Assembly: GCA_038237245.1 (NCBI GenBank)
Contig: JBBRYY010000019.1
Location: 1-42,000 of the forward strand
Source of the DNA: FEN-1250 sp038237245
GTDB lineage: Bacteria > Gemmatimonadota > Gemmatimonadetes > Gemmatimonadales > Gemmatimonadaceae
Length of the DNA stretch: 42,000 nucleotides
Direction of reading: 5' to 3'
Shown: positions 11,451 through 19,665 of the stretch, piece after piece
Layout of the letters: each line of letters starts with the position of its first letter
How positions within the stretch are numbered: position 1 is the stretch's first letter
Program-made: the position numbers and the translations under genes
The notes under the pieces: generated by a model
Told to the model about the DNA's origin: nothing
The model's input: only the letters and a program-made list of their open reading frames with translations
Database searches by the model: none

Positions 11451-11567
11451 TTAACCCTGCCGCTGCTTGTGCTTCGGATTGCGCTTGCAAATAATGCGGG
11501 TCACGCCATTACGCTTGACCACTTTGCAATGCTCACAAATGGGCTTGACGCTGCTACGGACTTTCAC
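11451..11567 (-). CDS. rpmJ: 50S ribosomal protein L36
   Basis: A 38-residue protein starting with GTG at 11565-11567. It reads MKVRSSVKPICEHCKVV then KRNGVTRIICKRNPKHKQ. The C-x2-C, C and H zinc ligands of the zinc-type L36 are all present (Cys11, Cys14, Cys27, His32). A GGAG ribosome site lies about 7 bases before the start. It is first in the rpmJ-rpsM-rpsK group, and a good promoter lies just upstream. The secY/map/infA genes that usually precede it are not here. Confidence 0.97.
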   Translation of the reverse strand: MKVRSSVKPICEHCKVVKRNGVTRIICKRNPKHKQRQG

Positions 11568-11612
11568 AAAAACACTCCGGTTGTGACGTAAAAATTTCCG
11601 GCCAAGTCTCGC

Positions 11613-11641
11613 AATATACCTGACTTAGCCATGCAAGGCAA
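11613..11641 (-). promoter_or_regulatory. Sigma-70-type promoter of rpmJ-rpsM-rpsK
   Basis: On the minus strand: TTGCCT, a 17-base spacer, then TATATT, ending 46 bases before the rpmJ start. This is a near-consensus housekeeping promoter. Nothing else is recognisable in the gap 11568-11747 between rpmJ and pyrF. Confidence 0.65.
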
Positions 11642-11747
11642 GCGAGCGAATCGCGGTCTGGTCCCACTCGGAGATGAACGCCGGCGCCCGCGTCCCGGTG
11701 CCAACCGCAAGAGACGGCCGACGAGCCCGTTTCCCGGAGCCGCGCTA

Positions 11748-12437
11748 CTAGGCCGCGATCGCCCGCCGAACGGCGGCGAGCGCCTCGCGCGGCTCCACTG
11801 ACGCGGTCACCGCACGCCCGACCACCAGATAGGTGGCTCCGGCGGCCACCGCGCTCTCCGGGGTCACTACGCGCGCCTGATCGTGCACATCCCCCCCTGC
11901 CAGCCGAATCCCCGGGACGAGGAGCCGCAGCGTATTCCCGTACGTCGCCCGCACCATCGCCGCCTCCGCGCCACTGCACACGATCCCGTGCGCCCCCGCA
12001 CCCCGCGCGATCTCCGCGAGTCGCATCACTTCGTCTTCCACCCTGGCCACCGGTCGGCCGATCGCTTCACCCAGCGTCGCTGCGTAGAAGGAGGTGAGCA
12101 CGGTTACGGCGAGCACCCCACAGGTATTCCCCGCTCCCTCGACTGCCGCCTCGAGCATGGCCCGTCCACCCGACGCGTGCACCGTCACCAGTCGCACATC
12201 CATGCGCGACGCCACGCGCGCGACCTTGCGCACCGTGGTGGGGATGTCGTGCCACTTGAGATCGAGGAAGACATCGCGCGACTCCGCGCGCATCCGCGAG
12301 ACGAGCGCCGGGCCGGCGCCGGTGAACAACTCGCTGCCTACCTTGACGAAGTCGGCGTCCGCTCCGAGCCGCTCGAGTAGCACGGCCGCTTCATCTGCAT
12401 CGGGAACATCGAGCGCGATAATCGCACGTGGCTTCAT
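11748..12437 (-). CDS. pyrF: Orotidine 5'-phosphate decarboxylase
   Basis: Last step of UMP synthesis (OMP to UMP). 229 residues from ATG at 12435-12437. The catalytic D-K-D array is seen in FLDLKWHDIPTTV (Asp59, Lys61, Asp64), with DFVKVGSELFTGAGP near 29, HASGG near 105 and the phosphate-binding VVGRAVTAS near the end. An in-frame extension to 12500 overlaps pyrD and is rejected. The start overlaps the pyrD stop by four bases (ATGA), so the two are translationally coupled. Confidence 0.97.
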   Translation of the reverse strand: MKPRAIIALDVPDADEAAVLLERLGADADFVKVGSELFTGAGPALVSRMRAESRDVFLDLKWHDIPTTVRKVARVASRMDVRLVTVHASGGRAMLEAAVEGAGNTCGVLAVTVLTSFYAATLGEAIGRPVARVEDEVMRLAEIARGAGAHGIVCSGAEAAMVRATYGNTLRLLVPGIRLAGGDVHDQARVVTPESAVAAGATYLVVGRAVTASVEPREALAAVRRAIAA

Positions 12438-13363
12438 TGCACCCAATCTAACGTGCCGGTGAGCTCGCGGATCGCGCGCACGTCGTGCGAGCGGCACCAC
12501 GCGTCGAGCTCACGCACGACGCGCTCCGGCGCGCGCGGGTCGCGCAGCGCAGCGGTGCCCATCGCTACGAGCGACGCGCCGGCGAGGAGATACTGCACCG
12601 CATCGGTGCCCCGCGAGATTCCCCCGACACCCACGATCGGCACCTGCACTGCGCGACTGACCAGCCACGTCGCACGCACGCCGACGGGGAGCAGCGCCGC
12701 GCCGCTCATCCCGCCGGTGCCGAAGCCGAGCGCGGGACGACGCGTTTCCACATCGATCACGAGCCCCGGGATCGTGTTCACCAGCGAGATTGCATCGGCG
12801 CCCGCATCGACTGCGATCTTCGCGGCGCCCGCGATATCAGCAAGCGACGGGCTGAGCTTCACGAAGAGCGGGAGCCTCGTCGCCGCACGCGCCCCGCGCA
12901 CGACGTCCGCCAGCGCGCGCGGATCCGCGCCGAACTCGAGGCCCCCCGCTCTCGTGTTTGGGCAGCTGACGTTGAGCTCGAAGGCGGCGATGCCCTTCTC
13001 GCCCGCGAGCTCGCCCACGACGGTCGCGTAGTCCTCGACCAGATCGCCAACCACGTTCACGAGCACGCGCGCCCGCGACAGATTCGCCGCGAGCCACGGA
13101 AGATCGTGCGCGCGCACATCCGCGACACCGGGATTCGCGAGTCCGATCGCATTGAGCATTCCGCCGGGCGTGTCGACCACACGGAGTGGCGGCGCACCGT
13201 TGCGCGGGTTGATGCTTACCGCCTTCGTCACGAGGCCGCCGAGCGCTTCGAGATCGATCACGCCGGAGATTTCGCGTCCGTACGCCGCCGTTCCCGAAGC
13301 GAGCATCACGGGATTCTGGAAGCGGATCCCCGCGACGTCGACGGCGAGGATGTCTGCGGTCAC
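12434..13363 (-). CDS. pyrD: Dihydroorotate dehydrogenase, class 1 (1B-like)
   Basis: FMN enzyme oxidising dihydroorotate to orotate. 309 residues from GTG at 13361-13363, overlapping the amidase stop (GTGA). The catalytic cysteine sits in FELNVSCPNT (Cys134), which marks class 1 (class 2 has Ser). LVTKAVSINPRNG, NAIGLANPGV, LVNTIPGLVID and FGTGGMSGAALLPV resemble the 1B type, which normally partners with the Fe-S/FAD subunit PyrK to pass electrons to NAD. No pyrK is in the window, so the electron acceptor is unresolved. Downstream pyrF supports the pathway assignment. Confidence 0.95.
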   Translation of the reverse strand: MTADILAVDVAGIRFQNPVMLASGTAAYGREISGVIDLEALGGLVTKAVSINPRNGAPPLRVVDTPGGMLNAIGLANPGVADVRAHDLPWLAANLSRARVLVNVVGDLVEDYATVVGELAGEKGIAAFELNVSCPNTRAGGLEFGADPRALADVVRGARAATRLPLFVKLSPSLADIAGAAKIAVDAGADAISLVNTIPGLVIDVETRRPALGFGTGGMSGAALLPVGVRATWLVSRAVQVPIVGVGGISRGTDAVQYLLAGASLVAMGTAALRDPRAPERVVRELDAWCRSHDVRAIRELTGTLDWVQ

Positions 13364-14568
13364 GGCGAGGTGCTGCCGAGCCTGCGCTCGTAGTTATCGA
13401 GATACTCGTTCACGGCGGTCGCGATCGCGTTCGCAATCGCGCGCTGCTTCACCGGATTCGAGATGAAGCGCGCCTCCTCGGCGTTCGTCCCGAAGCCGAT
13501 CTCCACGAGCACCGCGGGCATGTACGCCCTGACCAGCACCATGAACCCCGCCTGCTTCACGCCACGGCTCGGTCCTTCCTCGACCGCGCCGAGACGGCGC
13601 TGGATGATTTCCGCGAGCTCGCTCGACTCGCGCAGATGCTCGTTCTGAGCCATGTCCATCGTGATGAAGTTGAGCGGATCATCCTTGCCGCTCGACGGAC
13701 CGCCCTCGAAGTGCACCGATTCGTTTTCCATCTTCTCGACGCGCTTCGCGTCCTCCGTCTTCGCCTCGGCGAGAAAGTACGTCTCGTAGCCGCGCGCCTC
13801 GGCCGGCTTCTTCCACGCGAGATTCGCGGCATTCACGTGGATCGACACGAAGACATCGCCGTGCACCTCGTTCGCGATCTTCCCCTGATCGCCGAGGGTG
13901 ATGAGCGTGTCGCGCGTGCGCGTCATCGTCACGCTCATTCCCCGCGCGCGCAGCGCCGTGTCGAGCTTCTGCGCGACGGCGAGTGTGATGTTCTTCTCGT
14001 ACATCGTCCAGCGGCCGCCGATCGGGCCGTGCATGCCCGTGTCCGGGCCGCCGTGTCCGGCGTCGACGACGATACGACGCTTGCGCGTTCGCGTACCCGG
14101 ACGCGTCGGCGACGCACGTTTCTCCGACACTCCGGCTGCGGGGAGCATCGCGACGCTCGATGCCGCGGGCAATCCAGTGAAGCGAAGCTCGGCGCGGCCG
14201 GCATTATACCGGAGCCGGTCCGACGCGGCGCGCGGGAGCAGCTCGGCCACGAGCTCGAAGGGGGCGTGCAGATGTCCGTCGACGACGAAGGGCGCGGCCG
14301 CGAGAGGTACGATCTGCCCGCTGATCTTCGCGAACGGAAGCTGGTCGCGGATCTCCATGTCGACTCCCGCGACCTTCACCGCGAACCGTCCGTTGCCGAG
14401 GTCGGAGATGCTGAGCGGCACGAGCGGCGCGAGACGCTCGAGCGAGATCGCCGCGCCGATGTTGGTCTCGACGAGCGGAACGATGCTTTCGCTCTCGCCG
14501 GCACGCACCGACAGCACGGATGGCGTCGTCGCGGCGAGCTGCAGCGCGACGAGAACAGCTCCGATCAT
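13360..14568 (-). CDS. N-acetylmuramoyl-L-alanine amidase (Amidase_3), periplasmic
   Basis: Zinc amidase that cleaves the MurNAc-L-Ala bond of peptidoglycan, as in daughter-cell separation or turnover. 402 residues. A weak hydrophobic N-terminus (about residues 1-20) suggests export. Residues 30-130 form a region resembling the copper-amine-oxidase-N/AMIN type of wall-targeting domain. The catalytic domain starts near 164 with zinc ligands visible in VVDAGHGG (His172), MYEKNITL (Glu191), SIHVNA (His244), and a C-terminal VLVEIGFG glutamate. Start overlaps the smpB stop (ATGA), end overlaps pyrD (GTGA). Linking a wall hydrolase to pyrimidine genes is probably a growth-linked housekeeping arrangement, not functional. 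Confidence 0.92.
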   Translation of the reverse strand: MIGAVLVALQLAATTPSVLSVRAGESESIVPLVETNIGAAISLERLAPLVPLSISDLGNGRFAVKVAGVDMEIRDQLPFAKISGQIVPLAAAPFVVDGHLHAPFELVAELLPRAASDRLRYNAGRAELRFTGLPAASSVAMLPAAGVSEKRASPTRPGTRTRKRRIVVDAGHGGPDTGMHGPIGGRWTMYEKNITLAVAQKLDTALRARGMSVTMTRTRDTLITLGDQGKIANEVHGDVFVSIHVNAANLAWKKPAEARGYETYFLAEAKTEDAKRVEKMENESVHFEGGPSSGKDDPLNFITMDMAQNEHLRESSELAEIIQRRLGAVEEGPSRGVKQAGFMVLVRAYMPAVLVEIGFGTNAEEARFISNPVKQRAIANAIATAVNEYLDNYERRLGSTSP

Positions 14569-15035
14569 CGAGCGCGCACCGCGCGCGCCATGTCGCGCTG
14601 ATCTTCGCGCTTCTTCTCGTCCGCGCGTTTGTCGTGCAGCTTCTTACCCTTGCCGAGGGCCAGCGTCACTTTCGCGACTCCGCGCTTGAAGTACATCTCG
14701 AGCGGGACCAGCGTGAGCCCCTGGCGCTCGACTGCGCCAATGAGCTTGCGGATCTCCTTGCGATGCATGAGCAGCTTGCGCGTACGCGTCGGCTCATGGT
14801 TGAAGCGGTTCCCCTGCTCGTATGGTGAGATGTGGAGATTGAGCAGGAAGACCTCTCCGTCGTTCAGAATCCCGTAACTATCGGTGAGGTTTGCCTTTCC
14901 ATCGCGAAGCGACTTCACCTCGGTCCCCGTCAGCACGATTCCGGCCTCCCACGCATCGATGATCTGATAGTCGTGACGGGCGCGCTTGTTTCGGGCAATG
15001 ATCTTATGCCCGTCCTGCTCATCGTCTGTGGGCAT
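14565..15035 (-). CDS. smpB: SsrA-binding protein SmpB
   Basis: Binds tmRNA and brings it to stalled ribosomes for trans-translation. 156 residues, usual length. Conserved blocks: NKRARHDYQIIDAWEAGIVL, TGTEVKSLRDGKANLTDSY, LLNLHISPYEQGN, MHRKEIRKLIG and the basic tail KKLHDKRADEKKREDQRDMA. First gene of smpB-amidase-pyrD-pyrF. A TATAGA element (minus strand, 15043-15048) ends only seven bases before the ATG. If it is the -10 box, the transcript would be nearly leaderless; no good -35 accompanies it. tmRNA itself is not in the window. Confidence 0.97.
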   Translation of the reverse strand: MPTDDEQDGHKIIARNKRARHDYQIIDAWEAGIVLTGTEVKSLRDGKANLTDSYGILNDGEVFLLNLHISPYEQGNRFNHEPTRTRKLLMHRKEIRKLIGAVERQGLTLVPLEMYFKRGVAKVTLALGKGKKLHDKRADEKKREDQRDMARAVRAR

Positions 15036-15140
15036 GGGTCGCTCTATAGAGACTCGTGGCGGGGAGAGCGGTCACCGGACGCGCTCGCATCCCGCCCTTC
15101 GCAAGTTAGATGTGACCGATGCGGCAAGCAACGGTGCGCG

Positions 15141-15169
15141 TTGACTTTGCCTCATCGTGCCCGTAGCTT
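15141..15169 (+). promoter_or_regulatory. Promoter of tRNA-Leu
   Basis: TTGACT, a 17-base spacer, then TAGCTT, ending 10 bases before the tRNA's first base. It has an excellent -35 and a fair -10, at the right distance for a stable-RNA promoter. Confidence 0.65.
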
Positions 15170-15179
15170 TTTCGCTCAC

Positions 15180-15264
<85 letters not shown>

Positions 15265-15271
15265 GTAGAGC

Positions 15272-15302
15272 AACGGGCGATCCGCGCGAGCGGTCGCCCG
15301 TT
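15272..15302. terminator. Bidirectional terminator-like hairpin
   Basis: AACGGGCGA pairs with TCGCCCGTT and an inner CCGC-GCGA-GCGG tetraloop hairpin completes a compact structure. It lies between the tRNA-Leu end and the stop of the convergent gene at 15306, so it could serve both. Confidence 0.55.
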
Positions 15303-15305
15303 CGT

Positions 15306-15833
15306 TCATCCAGGGAGCGTCGCGGCGCCGAAGCTCGTGCGCAGCGATGCATTCGCCTCGCCCAGATAGCGCGCGAGGAGATCGCCGGCGTGCGCAACGA
15401 CTTCCGGCCGTGCGGCGTCGCGGTGCCCGGCGAAGTCGAGGAGCGCGCGGCCGAGATGCCAGCCACTTCCCTCTCCCTCGCGATTGTTCAGCGCGTCGCC
15501 ATACGCGGTGAGACGCGCATTGAGCTGACGCTCCGCCATGCGAATCTTTCCCGGCGCAACGGCGCGGTCGTTCGCGAGCTCGCGCGCGAGCGCGGCGGCC
15601 ACGAGCGACGCGGTACGATCGTCGAGCGCGTCACGCTGCGCGCAGAGAAGCCCGAGCGCACGACGCGCATAGCGAAGCTCCCAGCGGGCGTGATCCGGGT
15701 CGCAGTCGGTGCCGTGCTCACTCAGCCACGCGACCTCTTCCTCGGAGGGCTCGACGAACAGCGCGGTGACGTACGACTCGGCGCGTCGCCGCTGCTCGCG
15801 ATCGAGCGTCCACGCGCGGAGCGACCGTATCAC
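15306..15833 (-). CDS. Hypothetical protein, helical, about 175 residues
   Basis: I do not recognise this family. The 175-residue product is soluble, rich in Ala, Arg and Leu, with long predicted helices (for example RYARRALGLLCAQRDALDD and LVAAALARELAND) and no signal peptide or membrane segment. Start GTG at 15831-15833 lies 13 bases after the stop of the Rrf2-type regulator upstream, so the two are probably cotranscribed. The codon pattern (strong GC at third positions) supports a real gene. It is the last gene of the long minus-strand run and ends three bases from a terminator hairpin. Function unknown. Confidence 0.7.
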   Translation of the reverse strand: MIRSLRAWTLDREQRRRAESYVTALFVEPSEEEVAWLSEHGTDCDPDHARWELRYARRALGLLCAQRDALDDRTASLVAAALARELANDRAVAPGKIRMAERQLNARLTAYGDALNNREGEGSGWHLGRALLDFAGHRDAARPEVVAHAGDLLARYLGEANASLRTSFGAATLPG

Positions 15834-15846
15834 GGGCCGCTGCCGC

Positions 15847-16302
15847 TCAGACGGTGAGAATCGGCAGGCCCACGCGTCCGCGCACGGTCTGCTCGCCGTA
15901 GAGGAGATCGGAGAGATGCACGCCCTCGAGGACGTCGTCGATCTTCTGCTGCAGAAGCATCCACACCGGTCGAATACTGCATTCGCCTGACGCCGCGCAC
16001 CGTTCGCTGTTCACAGGATGCGAAACACAATGCAGGTCGAAGGTGGAGAGCTCGGATGCCTGGATGATCTCGCGAACGGAGATCTCGCTCGCCGGGCGCG
16101 CGAGCGCATAGCCGCCATGCGCGCCTCGTGTGCTGCGGACGATTTCGGCGCGGCGAAGACGCAGCATGATCTGCTCGACGTAATCCGCCGGAAGCTTTTC
16201 GCGCGTGGCGAGATCACGCCCGGTGACCGGTCCCTCGTCCATCCGACGGGCGAGGTGGAGCGCGCTGATCAATCCGTACTCGGCCCACGTCGTGATGCGC
16301 AT
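15847..16302 (-). CDS. Rrf2-family transcriptional regulator, probable Fe-S sensor
   Basis: Winged-helix repressor of the Rrf2 family (IscR, NsrR, CymR). 151 residues from ATG at 16300-16302, with AGGA just upstream; the longer frame to 16338 has no family match. The start MRITTWAEYGLISALHLARR is family-typical, the wing has RGAHGGYALARP, and three cysteines lie at 92, 102 and 108 (HCVS, ERCAASGEC), the spacing region where IscR/NsrR bind a cluster. I infer a redox or Fe-S/NO-responsive regulator. Targets are unknown; it follows the aspartase-like gene and may act on an Fe-S assembly locus elsewhere. Confidence 0.88.
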   Translation of the reverse strand: MRITTWAEYGLISALHLARRMDEGPVTGRDLATREKLPADYVEQIMLRLRRAEIVRSTRGAHGGYALARPASEISVREIIQASELSTFDLHCVSHPVNSERCAASGECSIRPVWMLLQQKIDDVLEGVHLSDLLYGEQTVRGRVGLPILTV

Positions 16303-16370
16303 GTCCTGGAGATTACCGATGGCCCCGAGGTGTAACAAGGCCGAGCGCGTCGGCTTGACCGCGCGGCCAG

Positions 16371-17825
16371 CTATCCGGCCGAGACTCCGCCGTGCGCGCC
16401 GCCCGGTACACCGATCTCCGTCATTTTCCGCAGGTCGAGCACCTCGTCCGCCTCGACCTCCGGAAGCACATGCTCGCGCTTCACGAGATCGCGAATGAGC
16501 ACGTTCTCCTTCACCGACTGCTTGCTGAGCTCAGCCGCCCGCGCGTAGCCGATCTGCGGAGCGAGCGCCGTCGCGAGCGCCGCCGAACGCTCGACCCAGT
16601 ACGCGCACATCTCGACGTTCGCCTCGATGCCGGCGATCGTCTTCTCCGACAGCGAGCGAGCCGCATTCGTGAGGATCATCTCCGAAAGGAAGATGTTGTG
16701 CGCGATGACCGGCATCATGACGTTGAGCTCGAGCTGTCCGTGCTCGGCCGCGATCGCGACGCACACGTCGTTCCCCATCACCTGGAAGCAGACCTGATTG
16801 ACCATCTCGGGGATGGAGGGATTCACCTTCCCCGGCATGATCGACGAACCGGGCTGCACCGCCGGGAGACGGATCTCATCGAGCCCGGTGCGCGGACCCG
16901 ATGCCATGAGCCGGAGATCGCTGGCGATCTTTCCCAGATCGACGGCGAGCGTGCGGAGCGCGCCGCTGAAGCCGGCGGCATCGCCCATGCTCTGCATCAG
17001 CTGGATGCGGTCGGTTCCCTCGCGCACATCGAGCCCGGAGATCGCGCGCAAATGCTCGATCATGAGTGCCGGATATTCGGGCTCCACGTTCACGCCGGTG
17101 CCAACAGCGCTGCCACCGATGCCGAGCTCGCGCAAGAAGCTCGAGGCCATCTCGACGCGCTGGATGTTGCGATCGATGCTCACGCCGTACGCGCGGAACT
17201 CCTGCCCGAGACGGATGGGCATCGCATCCTGCAGATGTGTGCGCCCGCTCTTGAGCACGTCGTCGAACTCGACACCCTTCGCGAGCAGCGCGTCGCGCAG
17301 CTCGCCGAATACTGCCTGGAGATCGCGCGCAAGCGCGAGCGCGCCGAGCCGGATGGCCGTCGGGATCACGTCGTTGGTCGACTGCGCCATGTTGACGTGA
17401 TCGTTCGGATGAATCGGCGCGTAGCTTCCCCGCGCGAAGCCAAGGCGCTCATTCGCGAGATTCGCGAGCACCTCGTTGACGTTCATGTTGTGCGACGTGC
17501 CGGCGCCGGCCTGATAGACATCGACGACGAAGTGCTCGCGATGCGCGCCGCCGAGAATCTCGTCGGCCGCGGCGACGATCGCGTCGGCGAGCTTCGCGTC
17601 GAGGCGGCCGGTCTGCTTGTGGGTGAGCGCCGCGGCCTTCTTGATCCAGACGACGGCGGTCACGAACATCGGGAGCGGACGCATGCCGCTGATCGGAAAG
17701 TTCTGCGTCGCGCGAACGGTCTGCGCGCCGTAGAGCGCGCTCGCGGGAACGGCGAGCGCGCCGAGAGGATCTTTCTCGGTGCGCGTCGCCGACTCGCTGC
17801 TCGAGCTGCCCTGTGCTGAAGGCAC
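16371..17825 (-). CDS. aspA: Aspartase/fumarase-superfamily lyase, probably aspartate ammonia-lyase
   Basis: Reversible elimination of ammonia from aspartate (giving fumarate), or of water from malate if it is a class II fumarase. 484 residues from GTG at 17823-17825, two bases after the lipoprotein stop; an upstream extension in frame is rejected. Motifs: EKDPLGALAVPASALYGAQT, VDVYQAGAGTSHNMNVNEVL, the GRTHLQDAMPIRLGQEFRAY block, and the catalytic SS loop GSSIMPGKVNP. Features such as LRLMASGPRTGLDEI, IPEMVNQVCFQVMGND and QLELNVMMPVI look more like aspartase than fumarase, where the loop is usually followed by TQCEA. The HPNDHVNMAQSTND part is common to both. Superfamily is certain, substrate about 70%. 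Confidence 0.78.
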   Translation of the reverse strand: MPSAQGSSSSESATRTEKDPLGALAVPASALYGAQTVRATQNFPISGMRPLPMFVTAVVWIKKAAALTHKQTGRLDAKLADAIVAAADEILGGAHREHFVVDVYQAGAGTSHNMNVNEVLANLANERLGFARGSYAPIHPNDHVNMAQSTNDVIPTAIRLGALALARDLQAVFGELRDALLAKGVEFDDVLKSGRTHLQDAMPIRLGQEFRAYGVSIDRNIQRVEMASSFLRELGIGGSAVGTGVNVEPEYPALMIEHLRAISGLDVREGTDRIQLMQSMGDAAGFSGALRTLAVDLGKIASDLRLMASGPRTGLDEIRLPAVQPGSSIMPGKVNPSIPEMVNQVCFQVMGNDVCVAIAAEHGQLELNVMMPVIAHNIFLSEMILTNAARSLSEKTIAGIEANVEMCAYWVERSAALATALAPQIGYARAAELSKQSVKENVLIRDLVKREHVLPEVEADEVLDLRKMTEIGVPGGAHGGVSAG

Positions 17826-17827
17826 GA

Positions 17828-18622
17828 TCAGTGGTGAACGACCGTGCTGTCCGTCGAGTACGTGGAAACGATACCGACTTCCTGGCCGCCATCGTTGTTG
17901 AACGTCGTCAGGTAGCGATACGCATGCACGCGCTGCGCATTGGCAGTCCGGAACGCGTTCGCAAAGCTCGCTTGCACCGTATGCGCTCCGTTGTCGGTGA
18001 ACTGACAGAAGACCTGCGTCGTAATCGCGTTCGACGCCGTTCCGTATTCGAGCTGTAGCACCACCGACGCATGCTGGCCGAGCTGGGGGTTCCACGTGAT
18101 CGGCATGTCATGCGTGCTATCGGCGCTGGCCTCAATCGGGTCGATCTTGAGCGAGTCCGCGTTCACGAAGGTGAAGTTGAACGCATGGAAGGCGTTCGTA
18201 CCGCCCGGAACGATGGCGCGACCCGTGCTCCCCGGAACGATGGCGATGCTGTCGCCAGCGGGCAGCTTATAGAAGACGTAGCCGTTCACATCCGCGGCCG
18301 CGGGCGTGAGCTGCGCCGTATCCGTCGTCAGCGCAACGGTTACAGGCGTGCCCGCATCGATCTGTGCGAGCGGAGAAATCGTTCCGATGCCAGGATACCC
18401 GATTACGGCGCACGTATCAGCGTTCTGGTTGCTGTTTGGGATCGACACGTTGACCGCGTCGACGAAATACGCCGAGGGGCTCGTCTTGTGAGCGCCGCTC
18501 ACCGCGTCGCCCGTGGAGATCGTGAAGAGGCCGAGCGGGACGCTCTTCGGAAGCGCATCCAGCGACTTACAGGCACCGAGAATGAGGACGGACGATGCTG
18601 CGACGAACAAGAACCGTTTCAT
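17828..18622 (-). CDS. Secreted lipoprotein of unknown function
   Basis: A 264-residue predicted lipoprotein. Signal peptide MKRFLFVAASSVLILGACKS has a lipobox LGAC with the cysteine at residue 19. The ATG at 18620-18622 is preceded by AGGAGG six bases away; an upstream GTG at 18640 is ignored. The mature part is Thr/Ser/Asn-rich with many beta-prone stretches and no domain I recognise. It contains two further cysteines (TCAVIG, VFCQF) that might form a disulphide. It sits between an AhpD-like gene and the aspartase-like lyase. Probably on the periplasmic face of the outer membrane; role unknown. Confidence 0.75.
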   Translation of the reverse strand: MKRFLFVAASSVLILGACKSLDALPKSVPLGLFTISTGDAVSGAHKTSPSAYFVDAVNVSIPNSNQNADTCAVIGYPGIGTISPLAQIDAGTPVTVALTTDTAQLTPAAADVNGYVFYKLPAGDSIAIVPGSTGRAIVPGGTNAFHAFNFTFVNADSLKIDPIEASADSTHDMPITWNPQLGQHASVVLQLEYGTASNAITTQVFCQFTDNGAHTVQASFANAFRTANAQRVHAYRYLTTFNNDGGQEVGIVSTYSTDSTVVHH

Positions 18623-18644
18623 GAATACTCCTCCTGGCACGGCA

Positions 18645-19181
18645 TTACCGGGTTACGGGAATGCGAAGCGCCTCTGCGAACCGATTGAAATAATTGAAGA
18701 ACCCGACCACCGCGGCGATCTCGACAATTTGTGGGGCTGTCCACCATCTGGCCAGTTCGGCGTAAATCTCGTCGGTTACGTCGCCATTGGTGGGCGTCAT
18801 CGCGTCCGCAAAAGCCAGCGCCGCGCGCCATCCCGGCTCGAAGACGTCGTACCGGCCGGCGTCGACCGACGTGATCTGTTCGTCGGTCGCCCCGTGCTTC
18901 CGCGAGAGCGCCGTATGTGACGCGAGGCAGTACGCGCACGCATTGAGCTGAGACACCCGGACCGTGAGGAGTTCCTTGAGCAGCACGGGCACCTCACCGG
19001 GGCCGGTGACCGCGCGCAGATGCGCGAAGAGCGTGAGCACGATCGGCGGCCGAAGGGATGCGGCACGGAAGAGATTCGGGACATTGCCGCGCTCCCGCAT
19101 GAATGCATCGAAGAGCTGGCGCACTTCGGGTGTTGCGTCGTCGAGCTCGGGGAGCGGAACGCGGGGCGACTCGCTAGTCAT
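18645..19181 (-). CDS. Carboxymuconolactone decarboxylase/AhpD-like protein
   Basis: Small all-helical protein of the AhpD-like superfamily, 178 residues from ATG at 19179-19181 (MTSESPRVPLPELDDA). The redox pair is in NACAYCLASHTALSRKHGA, matching the CxxC...H active site of alkylhydroperoxidases. PEVRQLFDAFMRERGNVPNLFRAAS is the typical N-terminal half of uncharacterised peroxidase-related members. The start overlaps the upstream membrane-protein stop by eight bases. Neighbouring thioredoxin reductase and a peroxiredoxin in the same run fit an antioxidant role. Substrate is not known. Confidence 0.88.
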   Translation of the reverse strand: MTSESPRVPLPELDDATPEVRQLFDAFMRERGNVPNLFRAASLRPPIVLTLFAHLRAVTGPGEVPVLLKELLTVRVSQLNACAYCLASHTALSRKHGATDEQITSVDAGRYDVFEPGWRAALAFADAMTPTNGDVTDEIYAELARWWTAPQIVEIAAVVGFFNYFNRFAEALRIPVTR

Positions 19182-19665
19182 GGGCGGCCGAGAGAAAATG
19201 TGCGAGGACGATGGCGACGACGATGCCGGTGAGCATCGCGAGACCGAGCGCGCCGACGGAGAGCGCGTGTAGCTGGCCGAAGGCCCGGCGCGCGGGAGCA
19301 TCGACGGAGAGCGAATCGATGGCCACGGGCATCGTCGCGCGGATGCGCGCGATGCGGGCGAGCACCACGAAGCGCGCGAGTGCGGTAAGCGCGAAGATCG
19401 CGACGCCTCCCGCCATCGTGGTGGTACGCACAGCGCCTGGTGGCGTCACGCGCGCGAGCGCCACGAGAACGATGCCGACGACCATCCCCGAATTGAAGAG
19501 CGCGGGAAGCGTCTGTCCGACCAGCGCGCCCGCGAGCGTGCGCGAGGGCAAAACAGCGAAAGCCGCACGCGTGACGACGACGGTGAAATAAAGCGAGGCG
19601 CCAAGCCACGCTGCGAGGAGCAGCGCCGCCACGGGCGCGGGCCACCCCGTCGCCCGCATGCTCAC
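19174..19665 (-). CDS. DUF4149-type integral membrane protein
   Basis: A 163-residue protein with four hydrophobic segments (about residues 9-30, 48-70, 83-103 and 134-158). The first includes LGASLYFTVVVTRAAFAVLP, and a later stretch FNSGMVVGIVLVAL resembles the DUF4149/TMEM205-like family of unknown function. Start GTG at 19663-19665 overlaps the MBL hydrolase stop (GTGA); an ATG two codons in is equally possible. Sits in the inner membrane. No catalytic residues are identifiable. Confidence 0.7.
   Translation of the reverse strand: MSMRATGWPAPVAALLLAAWLGASLYFTVVVTRAAFAVLPSRTLAGALVGQTLPALFNSGMVVGIVLVALARVTPPGAVRTTTMAGGVAIFALTALARFVVLARIARIRATMPVAIDSLSVDAPARRAFGQLHALSVGALGLAMLTGIVVAIVLAHFLSAAHD

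Noticed and set aside
16371..17825. Calling the lyase class II fumarase
   Set aside because: The SS-loop flank and the C-terminal half look more like aspartase; the ambiguity is kept in the confidence.
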